A stretch of DNA of 64,000 nt from the NCBI GenBank assembly GCA_022393335.1, contig JAJEKB010020677.1, positions 859,730 through 923,729 of the forward strand, read 5' to 3'. How positions within the stretch are numbered: position 1 is the stretch's first letter; each line of letters starts with the position of its first letter. Both the position numbers and the translations under genes were made by a program. Below the pieces are notes generated by a model. The model did no database searches. It saw nothing but the letters and a program-made list of their open reading frames with translations, and had not been told where the DNA came from. The stretch comes from Macrotrachela quadricornifera (lineage: Eukaryota; Rotifera; Eurotatoria; Philodinida; Philodinidae). This document shows positions 36,665 through 47,061 of the stretch, in pieces.

Positions 36665-36882
36665 CAGTGTTCGCGCGAAAGGTCTAAGATTGGGGGTGTA
36701 GCGGGTCTTGAAAGGATGTAAAAATTTTTGAGTGGGTGTAAAAGGGTATTTCGAGCAAAATTTCTTAAAAAAAACACAAAATTTGTCTCAAATCTGCTCC
36801 CATCACTAAAAAAAAACAAAAATTTTCAATTATTGAGGGGGGTGTACACTCCTTCACACTCTCCCCGCTCGCGCGGGTGCTG
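36665..36882. mobile_element. Short hAT MITE (218 bp) with 8-bp target duplication
   Basis: The ends CAGTGTTCGCGCGAAAGG and, in reverse complement, CAGCACCCGCGCGAGCGGGG start with CAG as hAT elements do. Flanks are TCTATACG (36657-36664) and TCTATACA (36883-36890), an 8-bp duplication with one difference. The paralogous copy (reverse strand of about 24735) reads straight through as TTTTCTACACATGC, which confirms an insertion. The interior is non-coding, with G-rich and A-rich halves. Confidence 0.88.
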
Positions 36883-37004
36883 TCTATACATGCTTTTACG
36901 TTGTTTCATTATTTAAACAATATTATTTACCATCGGCAACTAGAATAACGACATGAATCTGTTGACAGTCTTGAAAAAAACCATAATAAATTTAGATTCA
37001 TAAC

Positions 37005-37757
37005 GGTATGCCTGAGTAATGTCGAAAAAAAAATGCCGAAAGGAAAAATGTCGAAAGGATAAATGTAGAAAGGAAAAATGTAGAAAACAAAAAATGTCGA
37101 AAGGACAAATGTAGAAAACTAAAAATGTCGAAAGCCAAAAATGTAGAAAAGTTCAAAGATGACCGAGATAGGATCTTAGTAGTGTTACTGTTGCCAGAAA
37201 TATATGTGTCAAACTTGAACTTCAGAGTGAGGGTGAGGGGGGTGAGACCAAAGTGAGAGTGAGGGGTGAGAGACCAAAGTGAGGGTGAGGGGGGTGAGAC
37301 CAAAGTGAGAGTGAGGGAGGAGAGACCAAATTGAGGGTGAGGGGGGTGAGACCAAAGTGAGAGTGAGGGGGAGAGACCAAAGTGAGGGTGAGGGGGGAGA
37401 GACCAAAGTGAGGAGGAGAGACCAAAGTGAGAATGAGGGGGTGAGGGTGATGGGGGAGTGCAATGTAAGGGGGAGAGACCAAAGTGAGGGTGAGGGGGTG
37501 AGTTATACGAGCGGGGAGAGCAAAATAAGAAGTAGAGTTTAAAACTTGAATAGTGTAATTCTTGAATTGAACTTTCAAGTTTGATACTACTGACTTACTT
37601 TCGAACATTTTGGTTTTTGATGTTTCTACTTTCGGCATTTTTATTTTCTACATTTTTATTTTCTACATTTTTACTTTTCTACACTTTTACTTTCGACATT
37701 TCTCATTCGACATTTTTCCATTCGACATTTTTCTTTTCGACATTACTCAGTACATTC
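37005..37757. mobile_element. Foldback element with AATGTCGAAAGG arms, 8-bp target duplication
   Basis: The terminal parts GGTATGCCTGAGTAATGTCG and, in reverse complement, GAATGTACTGAGTAATGTCG lead into arms built of imperfect tandem units like AAAAATGTCGAAAGG or AAAAATGTAGAAAGG (about 37020-37155 and 37610-37745). The flanks are identical octamers TTCATAAC (36997-37004 and 37758-37765), and the paralogous site at 24.6 kb is empty. The centre holds a purine-rich satellite (37225-37500). No transposase was found. A related element is at 43165-44125. Confidence 0.88.
37225..37505 (+). repeat. Purine-rich tandem repeat
   Basis: About a dozen degenerate units of 20-26 bp follow GAGACCAAAGTGAGGGTGAG plus extra G residues. 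Open frames across it encode only low-complexity peptides rich in S, P, L and T. Its G-tracts could in principle form quadruplexes. Confidence 0.9.
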
Positions 37758-38035
37758 TTCATAACACCTAGATATACTGAACTCTTCAATAACTCTGATT
37801 TTCGATTATCCGTTAACAAACAATTAGTCCATGACAACATATAAAACTATCAATTCATATTTTAGTTCTATGAGCGCCTAAGATAGTTGAAGATTATAGA
37901 CCTAATATAGATAAATAAGCTAAGTTTATATAATTTTACTTTCAATGTTATGCTTTTTTTACATAACCTAATTAATTATAATATTATTTATTTTTTAGCA
38001 TAAATTTTTTCTTTACTACAATGGAATTTATGACA

Positions 38036-40757
38036 GATAAAATTATTTTTATTTATCATAAACAACTGAAAAATACATATGCATATATATCAAGAATTTA
38101 TCTTGAAAAAAAACAGAAAAAAATCTAGAAGTTAAATATATATCAAGATAATATTTAGATTTATCTAAAATTAAATTATTATATTTAGTTCATTTTGATC
38201 TATGGAAGTTTCGTAACCTTAACTATATATGTTCAAACCTTCATTTCTGCAAAAATATCCAATAGGTATCGGTACTCGAAAAAAATCGAATATAGGAAAC
38301 AAAAATATTTTGAAATTTCAAAAAACGTCTCGAGTACTTGGAAGATCGACCACTGCAAGCTCTATTAATTTGACCCATCGGAACTTATCGGAATTCGTCA
38401 GAGATGGGTGCGATGAGAGCATTGAAATTTCAAAGCGATCTCTCGGAGTACCATTTTCCGATAGGTCGAAAAGTTGTCGATGGGTAGCAAATTTAAAAAT
38501 TTATCCACCCATTGAGTGACAATTTGAATAATCGTCTGTATTTCGATTTGAATAGAAAAAAAAGTGATTCAGTTACAAGTGATTATTGTGTCTAATGATC
38601 CGTACGTCAGCAAAAGGAGATTTCTACATCATTGTCAATCATGATCTTAAAGTCTTAATCAGACAGTTATAACCAAACTGAAAAATTGACTGATAATAAA
38701 CAAGTCTGACGTCTGAGAAGAAATCATATATGAGTAGAGGAAAAACATTCATCACCACGTTTATACTGAAGCTCTGACAATGTTTAAGATATCTGAACGA
38801 TTCAGAAATAAGTGCACTAGGGTGATAGTACTATTTGACAAATAACTTACACGAGCCAAATTCAAATTGATTAACGGTTATATAGTCAGCGTTTGGCAAA
38901 TCACCACTTCTTGTGTTATGTTCTCTAAAGAGAACCCTATTATCAACTATTTCAGCGAAAAATGTAAATAATTAGATCTGAAAATGTCCAGTACAGATTA
39001 GATGCACTGGTGGAGTACGAGAATGTTTATATATTATACTCTTGCTGAATAATTTGAAAATTTTTCAATCTTATCTAAACTACGCAAAAAATATACACCC
39101 ATTTGCTAAGGTTTTTCTTCGATTCTACAAGATAAAGGTGTGTGAAATTGCTATTGCGCTGATCTTATGCCACTGTTGATTTTTCAATTATTCATACTTC
39201 ATTCCTTCTCATATTTTTCCCAATGATACCTTTCGGATATGAATCATTAAGTTGACTCATATTTCCGTCTCTTTTGCCGAGCAATGATACAATACAAACA
39301 GAATGAATCAGGTTGAGGAAAAAACACTTTGTAATCTGAGAAAGAAAATGGGAATAATGGTGAAAGAACCAAATGCGTTTTTAGAGAAGACATATAAGGT
39401 GTTAATCATCAAGAATGATTCAGAAAACAAAATAAATTCCGATTCCGCAATGTGCAATATCGCGGAACAGGATGTACTCTCTGCTTACACAACATACGTC
39501 AAAACAGAAGTGTATTGAGTAGACTAAAATTTGTGAATGAACGATTATACTCGAAACAAACAGAGAGAACAAAATATGGAAGTTACAAAAGAGAAAAGGT
39601 AATAAGGACTGAACTGTTCTGCATGCTCGAAAATGGACTACTGAGTCATAATTGATGTATGATAAGAGTTACGTGAGTTTTGTTTCACAGAGAAATATGA
39701 TGCAATGCAACAAAGAAGAGTGAATAAAAAATGAGAGCATAGCCACGTGGTGTATGATGAGATATTGATCGGATGATGAAATCGTTATTGAAATTTGCTA
39801 ATACTTGTAAGAAAATCGTATTGTGATTGATACGTTTTTACATTGATGGCTTTTGTTATCGGCAAAAAAGAGTCTTCTCCTATCAATATTTCGGTTCAAT
39901 AGGAAATCAAAAGGACAGAACCACTAAAGTGATCCTACTGCAGAATGTATTACTGCCCATCATTTCTTATTTCATAAAAAGATAAATGCCATGAGGGGTA
40001 TCCTTCACATCTTTAAAAAAACTTTTCAAAAACTTATTTGTGTTTATGTGCTTTAAAGATTGACTGTATATTGACCTTTCGATCAGGGCTTGAATGAATT
40101 CAATAGAATCTGTCGTTAATTTTTTATTTGATTTTTTACAGAAGCTGTTGTATCAAAAACTGGCCCCGTAGCGACACTTTATAAAAATATAGGATTATAC
40201 AGGATTTTAAAGCTTTATTTTTATAGGATCACCTATTCCTATATAGGACATTTATAGGATATCCATTTTGAATTAGTTTCGAGTCTTTTTGGTAGAAACT
40301 TTAGTTAAGGCAGTGATAGAACTGAAAGGTGCACTCTTTCTCCAATACCTTATCTGATAACTTTAGTAAAAACATAGTATTAGACCGGTAAAATTAATAA
40401 AACAATAGTGTTGTTAGATTGCTCCACATCCTCTATTGGAACAATCAAGATCATTCGTTTCACAAAGAAGACATTGAAATATTTTTGTTGGCTTTCTGTG
40501 TTGTAAGCATTTATTCAATTTAATTCCATTGGCATCTATTCGACTTAACCAGCTTTGATAAAATGTTGAATCTCAAGGCATTAGTACTTAAAACATAAAA
40601 TATATCAATTAAATGTGGTTTTGAACAAAAACTATCTCAAACGAACAAAAATTTTGTAATAGGAGTTTTGGCACAATTCTAAGTTTTGTGTAGCACATAA
40701 ATAATTGAATTTCCTTTAAGAGATACAATATAATTCGAAAAATAGAACTGATCGTCT
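38036..40757. other. Intergenic, no gene seen
   Basis: AT-rich. Open frames of 60-100 codons (38229-38519, 39303-39518, 39452-39655) have no domain features. A stretch near 40165-40270 repeats TATAGGA-type motifs that recur at 42440-42660. Confidence 0.45.
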
Positions 40758-42127
40758 CAGGGCTGCCAACTGTTAATTTTGAAATGGGATACAATTGGGG
40801 CACGATCTTTTTATGATGGGGTACATGGCTAAGGTACATAGTTCACTTTCTGAAATAGAAGGTTTTTATTGGAAAACCTTATGGAAGGACGCCTTCTTTA
40901 TAAAAAACAATATTCTATTTGACATTCTGATAGAATCACTTTATTGTTCATCTTTTTACAAAGAAAAGCACTTTTACAGGTAAATTATAATTTTGAAAAC
41001 AATTTAACCAACAAACAAAAATAGAAAATATTATATTAACCCTTTACGGCCTGATGTGCCCTAAAGGTGATATTTTTCCGTAGGAAGTACGGTGTTTTGC
41101 GAATATCCGGGCGTAAAGGGTTAAGTTATGTTAAATATTGGATCAGCAAACACAAGGTTTTTTAATATCACCATACTTTACTGAATGTCAGGCAAAATGG
41201 ATTAGTTCAAGCTCATTCTGAAAAAATGTAAAAAGACATCCATTATACCTGATCTTACAGTTCAATCTTATTTGTAATTCAGCAGCCTCAAATCAGCAGG
41301 TAGAGTGGTTCATTAGCCAGTTCTTTGGGAATACGTTTCACTGTAAAAGCCTCTATAAAAATGATAGAAGTCTATCATAGGACGTAACTTTGTCTTATTA
41401 GAAGATCGATTTACGGGAGTCAGATTCGTCCTATATTTCATAATATCTTCTATGTGAAAAAAGTCAAACGACAGATATTTTAAAAGGCCTATAGAATATA
41501 GAAACTCTATATATGAAGGAAATACAATATAATCAACATAATAGTCAATAAATTCTAAATGATTACTCTCGTAAATTCACTTTGAAGACGTTTATAGTCA
41601 CCAGATATCTGTGAGTTATCGATGCAGTTTAGATATAATTTCGAGAGCAGTAAAACATTATTTTTATATTTTTTATTGGAAGTCATCAACATTTCTCTTC
41701 TGCTTTCTTGACGTCTGATAAAAGACATTCTATAGTATGTTTGGAAGAATGACTTTTATGTATGAATCAGTACAATAATCACACTGTTTTAGCGTCTATA
41801 AACTACACGTTATTCTAGCTACAATTTTAAGAGAACAGAAGCTCAAGTGACAGTTATTTTAATCAAAATTTTCACTAACATCTAAAGATGAAAAATTCTG
41901 TATTTTCGTCATTTTTCAAAGGGAATCTTTCTTTTTTACAAAGACTGAATTCTATACGAAGTCCTATATTTTCAAAAACTTCCAGTCCGAGACCATAGTA
42001 CATCGTGGTATCAACTCAGAACCTTATATGGGATACAGAATGTGACCTCAGAGATACAGAACACTGTGGGATACAAAATCCCGAATGATGTATTGTATCG
42101 CAAAATGGGGCACAGGTGGCAGCCCTG
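40758..42127. mobile_element. hAT-like element with CAGGGCTGCCA ends
   Basis: The left end CAGGGCTGCCAACTGT and the right end, in reverse complement CAGGGCTGCCACCTGTGCCC, are hAT-type inverted repeats. Subterminal GATACAAT and TGGGGCAC motifs appear on both sides. The flanking octamers GATCGTCT (40750-40757) and GATTATCT (42128-42135) match at 6 of 8. At 1370 bp with no readable transposase, it is a non-autonomous element. It hosts the 81-bp TTAA element at 41040-41120. Confidence 0.75.
41040..41120. mobile_element. 81-bp piggyBac-type micro-MITE
   Basis: A perfect inverted repeat CCCTTTACG..CGTAAAGGG is bounded on both sides by TTAA (41036-41039 and 41121-41124). TTAA targets and CCC-starting ends are the signature of piggyBac elements. 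Only about 63 bp separate the terminal repeats. It sits inside the hAT-like element 40758-42127. Confidence 0.8.
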
Positions 42128-42516
42128 GATTATCTATAGTCAAAAACTATCTTAAATAATATTATTTAAAATTTAATTATAATTGTTGATATTTCATGTG
42201 ATTATATTTCACACACATTTTCCGAGAAAAATGCTGTGTTAATAAAAAATTTCTGATCAGGCAAAAAGAAATAGACGATTACATATACAAGAGATGAATC
42301 ATTCAAACAACAAATGCAAAGAAAGAGGCAGGTTGTGCATGTACACGTGGCGCTATCATTCACACATATTTTACATTCATTAATCGAATTCTTGACGATA
42401 GTTTAACGTTACCTTTTTCAGGAAAATATGATTTTTATAAGAGAAATGTTCCTTTTTTCGAAAAATAGGACATTATAGGGCTGATTCCAAAAATATAGGA
42501 ATTATAGGACGACTAT
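42128..42516. other. Intergenic, no gene seen
   Basis: AT-rich, with TATAGGA-type motifs at the right side leading into the palindrome. Confidence 0.4.
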
Positions 42517-42815
42517 GGGGGTTACAGAGGATAAGGGTTGAAGACATACAGACGTATAGGGACCATAGGAGATCACTGAGAGTATAGAGGTTGCAGGAAT
42601 ATAAGGGTTGTAGGAGATGTTAGAGATATAGGAGATATATATCCTATATCTCTAACATCTCCTACAACTCCTACAAGCCCTATCAAGCTATACAAGCCTA
42701 ACAAGCCCTACAAGCTCTGTCAAGCCGTACAAGCCTTTTGCTCCTCTACTCTCAGTAACCCCATACAGCCCCTATACGTCTATACGTCTTCAACCGCTAT
42801 CCTCTGTAGTCTCTA
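42517..42815. repeat. Palindrome with tandem CTACAAGCC units
   Basis: The outer arms (about 42517-42600 and 42735-42815) pair through GGGGTTACAGAGGATA, GGTTGAAGAC and GACGTATAGGG. The centre, 42607-42668, is a nearly perfect hairpin GTTGTAGGAGATGTTAGAGA..TCTCTAACATCTCCTACAAC. Between centre and right arm, 42669-42737 holds degenerate 9-10 bp repeats of the type CTACAAGCC. No ends or target duplication were identified. Confidence 0.75.
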
Positions 42816-43164
42816 TATCTTTTATATCTGCTATGTTTGCTTTCCAGGTATTTAATTGAAGGTCTGAAGACATTCCCAAAAAGCATCTAATCTAGGTTTA
42901 TGTCTCTTATTGCCTATGAGGCTGTCTCGCATGGTGTGTGACGACTTTAGCCATGGTCTGTAAGGTAGATGGAGGCTGACAATTTCAACCGTTTATACTT
43001 CGGCACTCCATCTAGATCATGTTTCACAAAAAAACAAAAATAATATCAAAGTAATCCGTTTAATTTCCAAATCGCCTAAAAGAATTAAAAGTGAACAGTT
43101 AGATGACTATTCATTTAAATAGAGAAGCAAATTTCATTCAGTCTTAATAAAAGTTGTAATATCT
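42816..43164. other. Intergenic, no gene seen
   Basis: Nothing recognised. Confidence 0.4.
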
Positions 43165-44125
43165 CGTGCATTTGAATGGATGGGAAAAGGAAGAAAGGAA
43201 AAACGCCGAAACGGTAAATGACGAAGAAAAATGTCGACGGAAAAAACGTAGAAAGGAAAAAATGTCAAAAGTTCAATATCACTATCAGAAACAGTGCTCG
43301 TGAACTTGTTATAATATTTATTGAATAAACGAAAAATGAAAATAATAGTAAACATTCTGATCGAATTTTATGTACAAAAAATAATCATTTTTTATTTCTT
43401 GTTTTTTGATTTGATGTTTTTGACGACGACAAAAGATAGACCTTCTGAAAATTCATTGCAAGAACTATCACTATTATCATAATGAGCATGAAGTACATCA
43501 ATTCTTTGTTGTATAACCTATTTTTTATTTTTTTTCTGGCCCGTAACACCATTTTTTATTAGAAACAATAAATGAATAAATATATGCTCATCTTGTTGTA
43601 TACATTTGATAAAAACCTAATATCAGGATGATATTTGGATATTTGTGAATTTGAGGATAAGTGAGGATGTATTTCTTCAAGTTCAGCGGATCCCAATGAC
43701 TTTCCTTAATATTTAGGATAATATCATTAACATTTATATGTACTGTCATAGTACATTGTGGGTCAACGACGCGATATTATTTTTTGTTACTTGTTGCTTT
43801 ATTCAATTTAAAGGTGAAATTCCCTATATTCAGCATTTTTCATTTTTGCGAAGTAAGAAACAAAATGGTCTTAGATCGAGTAGGCAACATATCGGAAGCA
43901 ACGAAAAAATACACTTTCACAATCAACAATAAGCACAATCGACCACATCAGTCAATCAAAAGAAGAATAATTAACTAACCGATATGTCTGTCACGTATAC
44001 CTATTATTCTCCTTTCGACATTTTTCCCGTCGATATTTCACCTTTTTATATTTTTCCTCATTTTCTTCGAAATTTTTCTTTTCGACGTTTTTCCTTTCCT
44101 CCTTTTTCCATCATACCGTGCATTT
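43165..44125. mobile_element. Foldback element related to 37005-37757
   Basis: Arms at about 43165-43280 and 43995-44125 are inverted copies rich in imperfect GAAAAATGTCGA / AGGAAAAACG units, the same arm repeat as in the 37005-37757 element. Outer matches are CGTGCAttTGAATGGATGGG and the complement of CCATCATACCGTGCA. The centre (about 700 bp) is AT-rich with no transposase. The exact ends are uncertain. Confidence 0.65.
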
Positions 44126-45053
44126 TGCTTTTATCCTTTTCAAAATCAATAAGAATAAATCAAGAGAATGTTTTGGTTCTTTAAAAACATTCACATTCTA
44201 CTAGCTGAATGTGTGAAGATGAATGAGAAATAAATATATTGAAAATATTTTCATTATTTGAAATATAACTTGAAGTAACTAGATTTTATACGTCCTTTCT
44301 TTTGATTTGTTAAAATTTCATTAGAGCAAATAAACAGAGCTTATGATGTAGTTGCTGTAAAGAGTTCAATCACAACTTCTAGAATTCATTTTTTCTCACT
44401 TTTCTATAGTTCTCGCTACTCATTTCATCCTCAAATGAAAAGATATTAAGACAAAGACAAGCATCTGATTGATCGTGAGACCATAACAAGAGTCTAATAA
44501 GGATTATCTGAATATGACAGCTCACTCTTCCAGATCAAGGTTTTTTTTTTGATATGGTTGAATGTGTCCAATTCTGACAAAATAGATAAAAAATTCCATA
44601 GCTCGAGTGAATCTAGTAAATGTCAAACAAAATGAATGGCGACGACATTCCAATTCAACGTCACATCTTTTGAAAAAAAAACATTCAACATTGTGTTATT
44701 TACCAGGAAGAAATACATGGAAAATAAGTTCGCTGAATATATTAGAATACTTGTTTTTTTCTTTACTAAAAGTTACAGTTAATAAACTAGGATATTTTAT
44801 CTCAATTGTATATTACTGTTTTATCATGGTTAAGAACTTTCGAACATCCCCGATAATAGAATTGTTCCACTACCTGTGCGCTGTATTATGTCTGACTGAG
44901 AAGAACTTTATAAATAACTTAAGATAACGGTAGAATAATTACAATTAGTAAATACATTTGATGTCGCACGAGTTAACATTAGAAAAAAATTTTTTCTCTC
45001 TTTCATTTTTATATAATATTCATTTTATTTTTCACTAGTTCTATTTTCATAAA
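44126..45053. other. Upstream region of GPCR gene
   Basis: AT-rich. Open frame 44607-44927 has no family features. Its segment around 44795-44850 (TTATCTCAATTGTATATTAC) is repeated in inverse orientation near 46605-46660, so the GPCR gene lies between two inverted copies of a short sequence. Confidence 0.45.
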
Positions 45054-46046
45054 ATGTCAAATTCAAGTAGTATTACAAACTCAACAAGCAGTACTTCAAA
45101 TAGTTATGCATTTTCGTATCCTGTTCGAGTTTGGCTTTATCTTGTGCCAAATGTATTATCAATATGCTGTAGTATATTTTTTCTTTATCAGTTTTTATCC
45201 AGTCGAACAGTGCGTCAAGCTCTTAATAATCATATTATAGTTATTTTAATTATTATTGGTCTTATATATGAATTAACAGACATTTTCTGGTTAATTCATT
45301 ATTTTCATTTTGGTTTTGCATTGTTTCCAACACCCGCTTTTGCATTAATATGGCTATTTATAGATTTTGCATTTGAAGTGACGCAAATAATGCTATTTGC
45401 TTGGGCAACAATTGAAAGACATATTCTTATCTTTCATAATGATTGGGTATCAACAAAAAAGAAAAGAATACTTGTTCATTATTTGCCAATAATCATAATT
45501 ATTACTTATTGTATGGTCTGGTATACAAATATAATTTTTGTCGCACCTTGTAACTTTACTTTTGACAGTACTCATCTTTATGGTGTGACCAGTAACCCTT
45601 GCATATACAAACTTATTCCACTAATTTCAAAGTGGGATTGGATATTTAATCAGATTATTCCGACATTTATAATTATTATCTTCAGTCTTGCTCTTCTTAT
45701 CCGAGTCATTTTACAAAAACATCGTTCACATCAATCAATTAATTGGAGAAAACAAAGAAAAATGGTTATTCAATTGATATCTATTGCATTAATCTATTTC
45801 ATATTCTTTGTACCATACACACTTTTAAATCTGGCTTATGCTTTGGGTTTATCGAGAAAAGTTGCACCACAATTTGCTTATTATACAAGTGTTTTCTTGT
45901 TTTATATAATATTTCTTCTACCAATTGTTGCTTGCAGCACACTACCTGACATCAAAACGAAAATTAAGAAATTATTTTGTTGTAATCATCGACAACAACA
46001 ATTAATTCATCCTATTGTTTTAAAAAAGCTTACATTAAAGACATAG
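45054..46046 (+). CDS. Orphan seven-transmembrane receptor (GPCR), single exon
   Basis: 330 residues from ATG 45054. The N terminus is short and Ser/Thr/Asn-rich with several N-glycosylation sequons (NSS, NST). Seven hydrophobic helices follow: YLVPNVLSICCSIFFLYQF, a second starting at HIIVILIIIGLIYEL, a third reading FEVTQIMLFAWATIERHILI, then helices 4 to 7. ERH sits where DRY is expected. Cysteines in APCNFTF and NPCIYK lie in the second extracellular loop. The third intracellular loop is basic (KHRSHQSINWRKQRKM). Helix 6 contains FFVPYTLLNLAYAL, and a CC pair in the tail may be palmitoylated. The type is common in bdelloids; the ligand is unknown. AATAAA lies near 46219. Confidence 0.85.
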   Translation: MSNSSSITNSTSSTSNSYAFSYPVRVWLYLVPNVLSICCSIFFLYQFLSSRTVRQALNNHIIVILIIIGLIYELTDIFWLIHYFHFGFALFPTPAFALIWLFIDFAFEVTQIMLFAWATIERHILIFHNDWVSTKKKRILVHYLPIIIIITYCMVWYTNIIFVAPCNFTFDSTHLYGVTSNPCIYKLIPLISKWDWIFNQIIPTFIIIIFSLALLIRVILQKHRSHQSINWRKQRKMVIQLISIALIYFIFFVPYTLLNLAYALGLSRKVAPQFAYYTSVFLFYIIFLLPIVACSTLPDIKTKIKKLFCCNHRQQQLIHPIVLKKLTLKT

Positions 46047-46796
46047 ATTTTATATATTAAGGAATAATGTCATGTTTAAAAAGTGAAAAATGAAAATTAT
46101 TAAACTACAAAAAATGACATATGACTTTAATCATATGTGTTGTATATTTATCTAGTGAATTCATTCGATAAATTCTTTTAGTTTATATATTGTCCATTGT
46201 ATGTTGTGTTATGATCTCTCAATAAAATATTCATTTGATTTCTTATGAAAATGAACATTATTGTTTTACGACGGATTCTGATTACTTTGATAAAATGAAA
46301 ATGAAATTGTTAATCAATAATGACGTCCTCTTTGTTTACATAAACAGTAATTAATCTGCACCAATCATCACCTCACTCTCTTAAGATATCATTCTTGTTT
46401 CTGTTCATCTTCCTTCTTGCAAGAGAGAATTCTGGTGGTTGAATCCCGCCTGTTGTTCCAGTCGGAATAAATTGGATTCTATCAAGTCTAATGATCAGAT
46501 ACCATCGCATTCAGCCATATTTTTCTGTTAAAAAACTTGATATATATCGGAAACAACTCATCATGAGTGTACAGGCGGCGAAACATGTTTATTATAGAGG
46601 ATGTTCGAAAGTTCTTACCCATGATAGAACAGTAATATACAATTGAGATAAAATGGTTAACCCCTAGCATGATCTACATGATAATATCTTCTTTATTATA
46701 ATAGAATAGTGAAGTAGCTTTTAATATATTTTTGCGAGAAACGTGAAGAGATAAATATTAATTTGTTTTTTTTTATTTTAGATTAAAAAAAATATC
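46047..46796. other. Intergenic, no gene seen
   Basis: AT-rich. It includes the inverse copy (about 46590-46665) of the short sequence upstream of the GPCR gene. Confidence 0.4.
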
Positions 46797-47061
46797 ATGT
46801 GTAACCAACAAAATAATAATAAACGTCTTCGTATGTCAGCTTTTTACTGTGCCGGCGCAAAACGTTTTCGTCGTGGTGATGTGGAGGTCATCGAAGCCTA
46901 TTATGTTGTGACATTAAAAGTTCGAGTTGAAGTGAGTATTTTAAACTACTGTTTATGTAAAAAGAATATTTCTTTTAATTTAGAAAAATTTAGCTGGTGG
47001 TCAACAACATACCACCAATGTAAATCCACCTGAAGACGACGATATTATTATTATAGAATGA
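46797..47061 (+). CDS. Small protein with C-terminal SUMO-interaction-like motif
   Basis: Two exons, 46797-46931 and 46984-47061, with a 52-bp intron starting GTGAGT and ending TTTAG, give 70 residues. The N-terminal half is basic (KRLR, KRFRR). The C terminus is PPEDDDIIIIE, an acidic patch followed by four isoleucines, a good match to a SUMO-interacting motif. No domain was recognised. Translation continues in the same frame beyond the TGA, with one more stop (TAA), to DRILYEMTMRLDPSPCQQ at 47188. The ancestral protein may therefore have been longer and this copy partly decayed. The sequence is listed as a gene because exon, splice and frame agree; a pseudogene is possible. Confidence 0.5.

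Larger units (their letters stand above)
36155..38035 (+). repeat. Inverted duplicate arm carrying two insertions
   Basis: Matches the reverse complement of 24339-25064 from GATCTTGAAGAGCTAACG to TTCCATTGTA/TGGAATTTATGACA. The alignment is interrupted exactly by the elements at 36665-36882 and 37005-37757. The extra length over the other copy is about 1.15 kb, of which the two insertions account for roughly 1 kb. No gene was recognised. Confidence 0.8.

Noticed and set aside
36998..37638. Several overlapping minus-strand frames rich in Ser, Pro, Leu, Thr
   Set aside because: They are translations of the purine-rich tandem repeat and the foldback arms; all frames are open because of low complexity.
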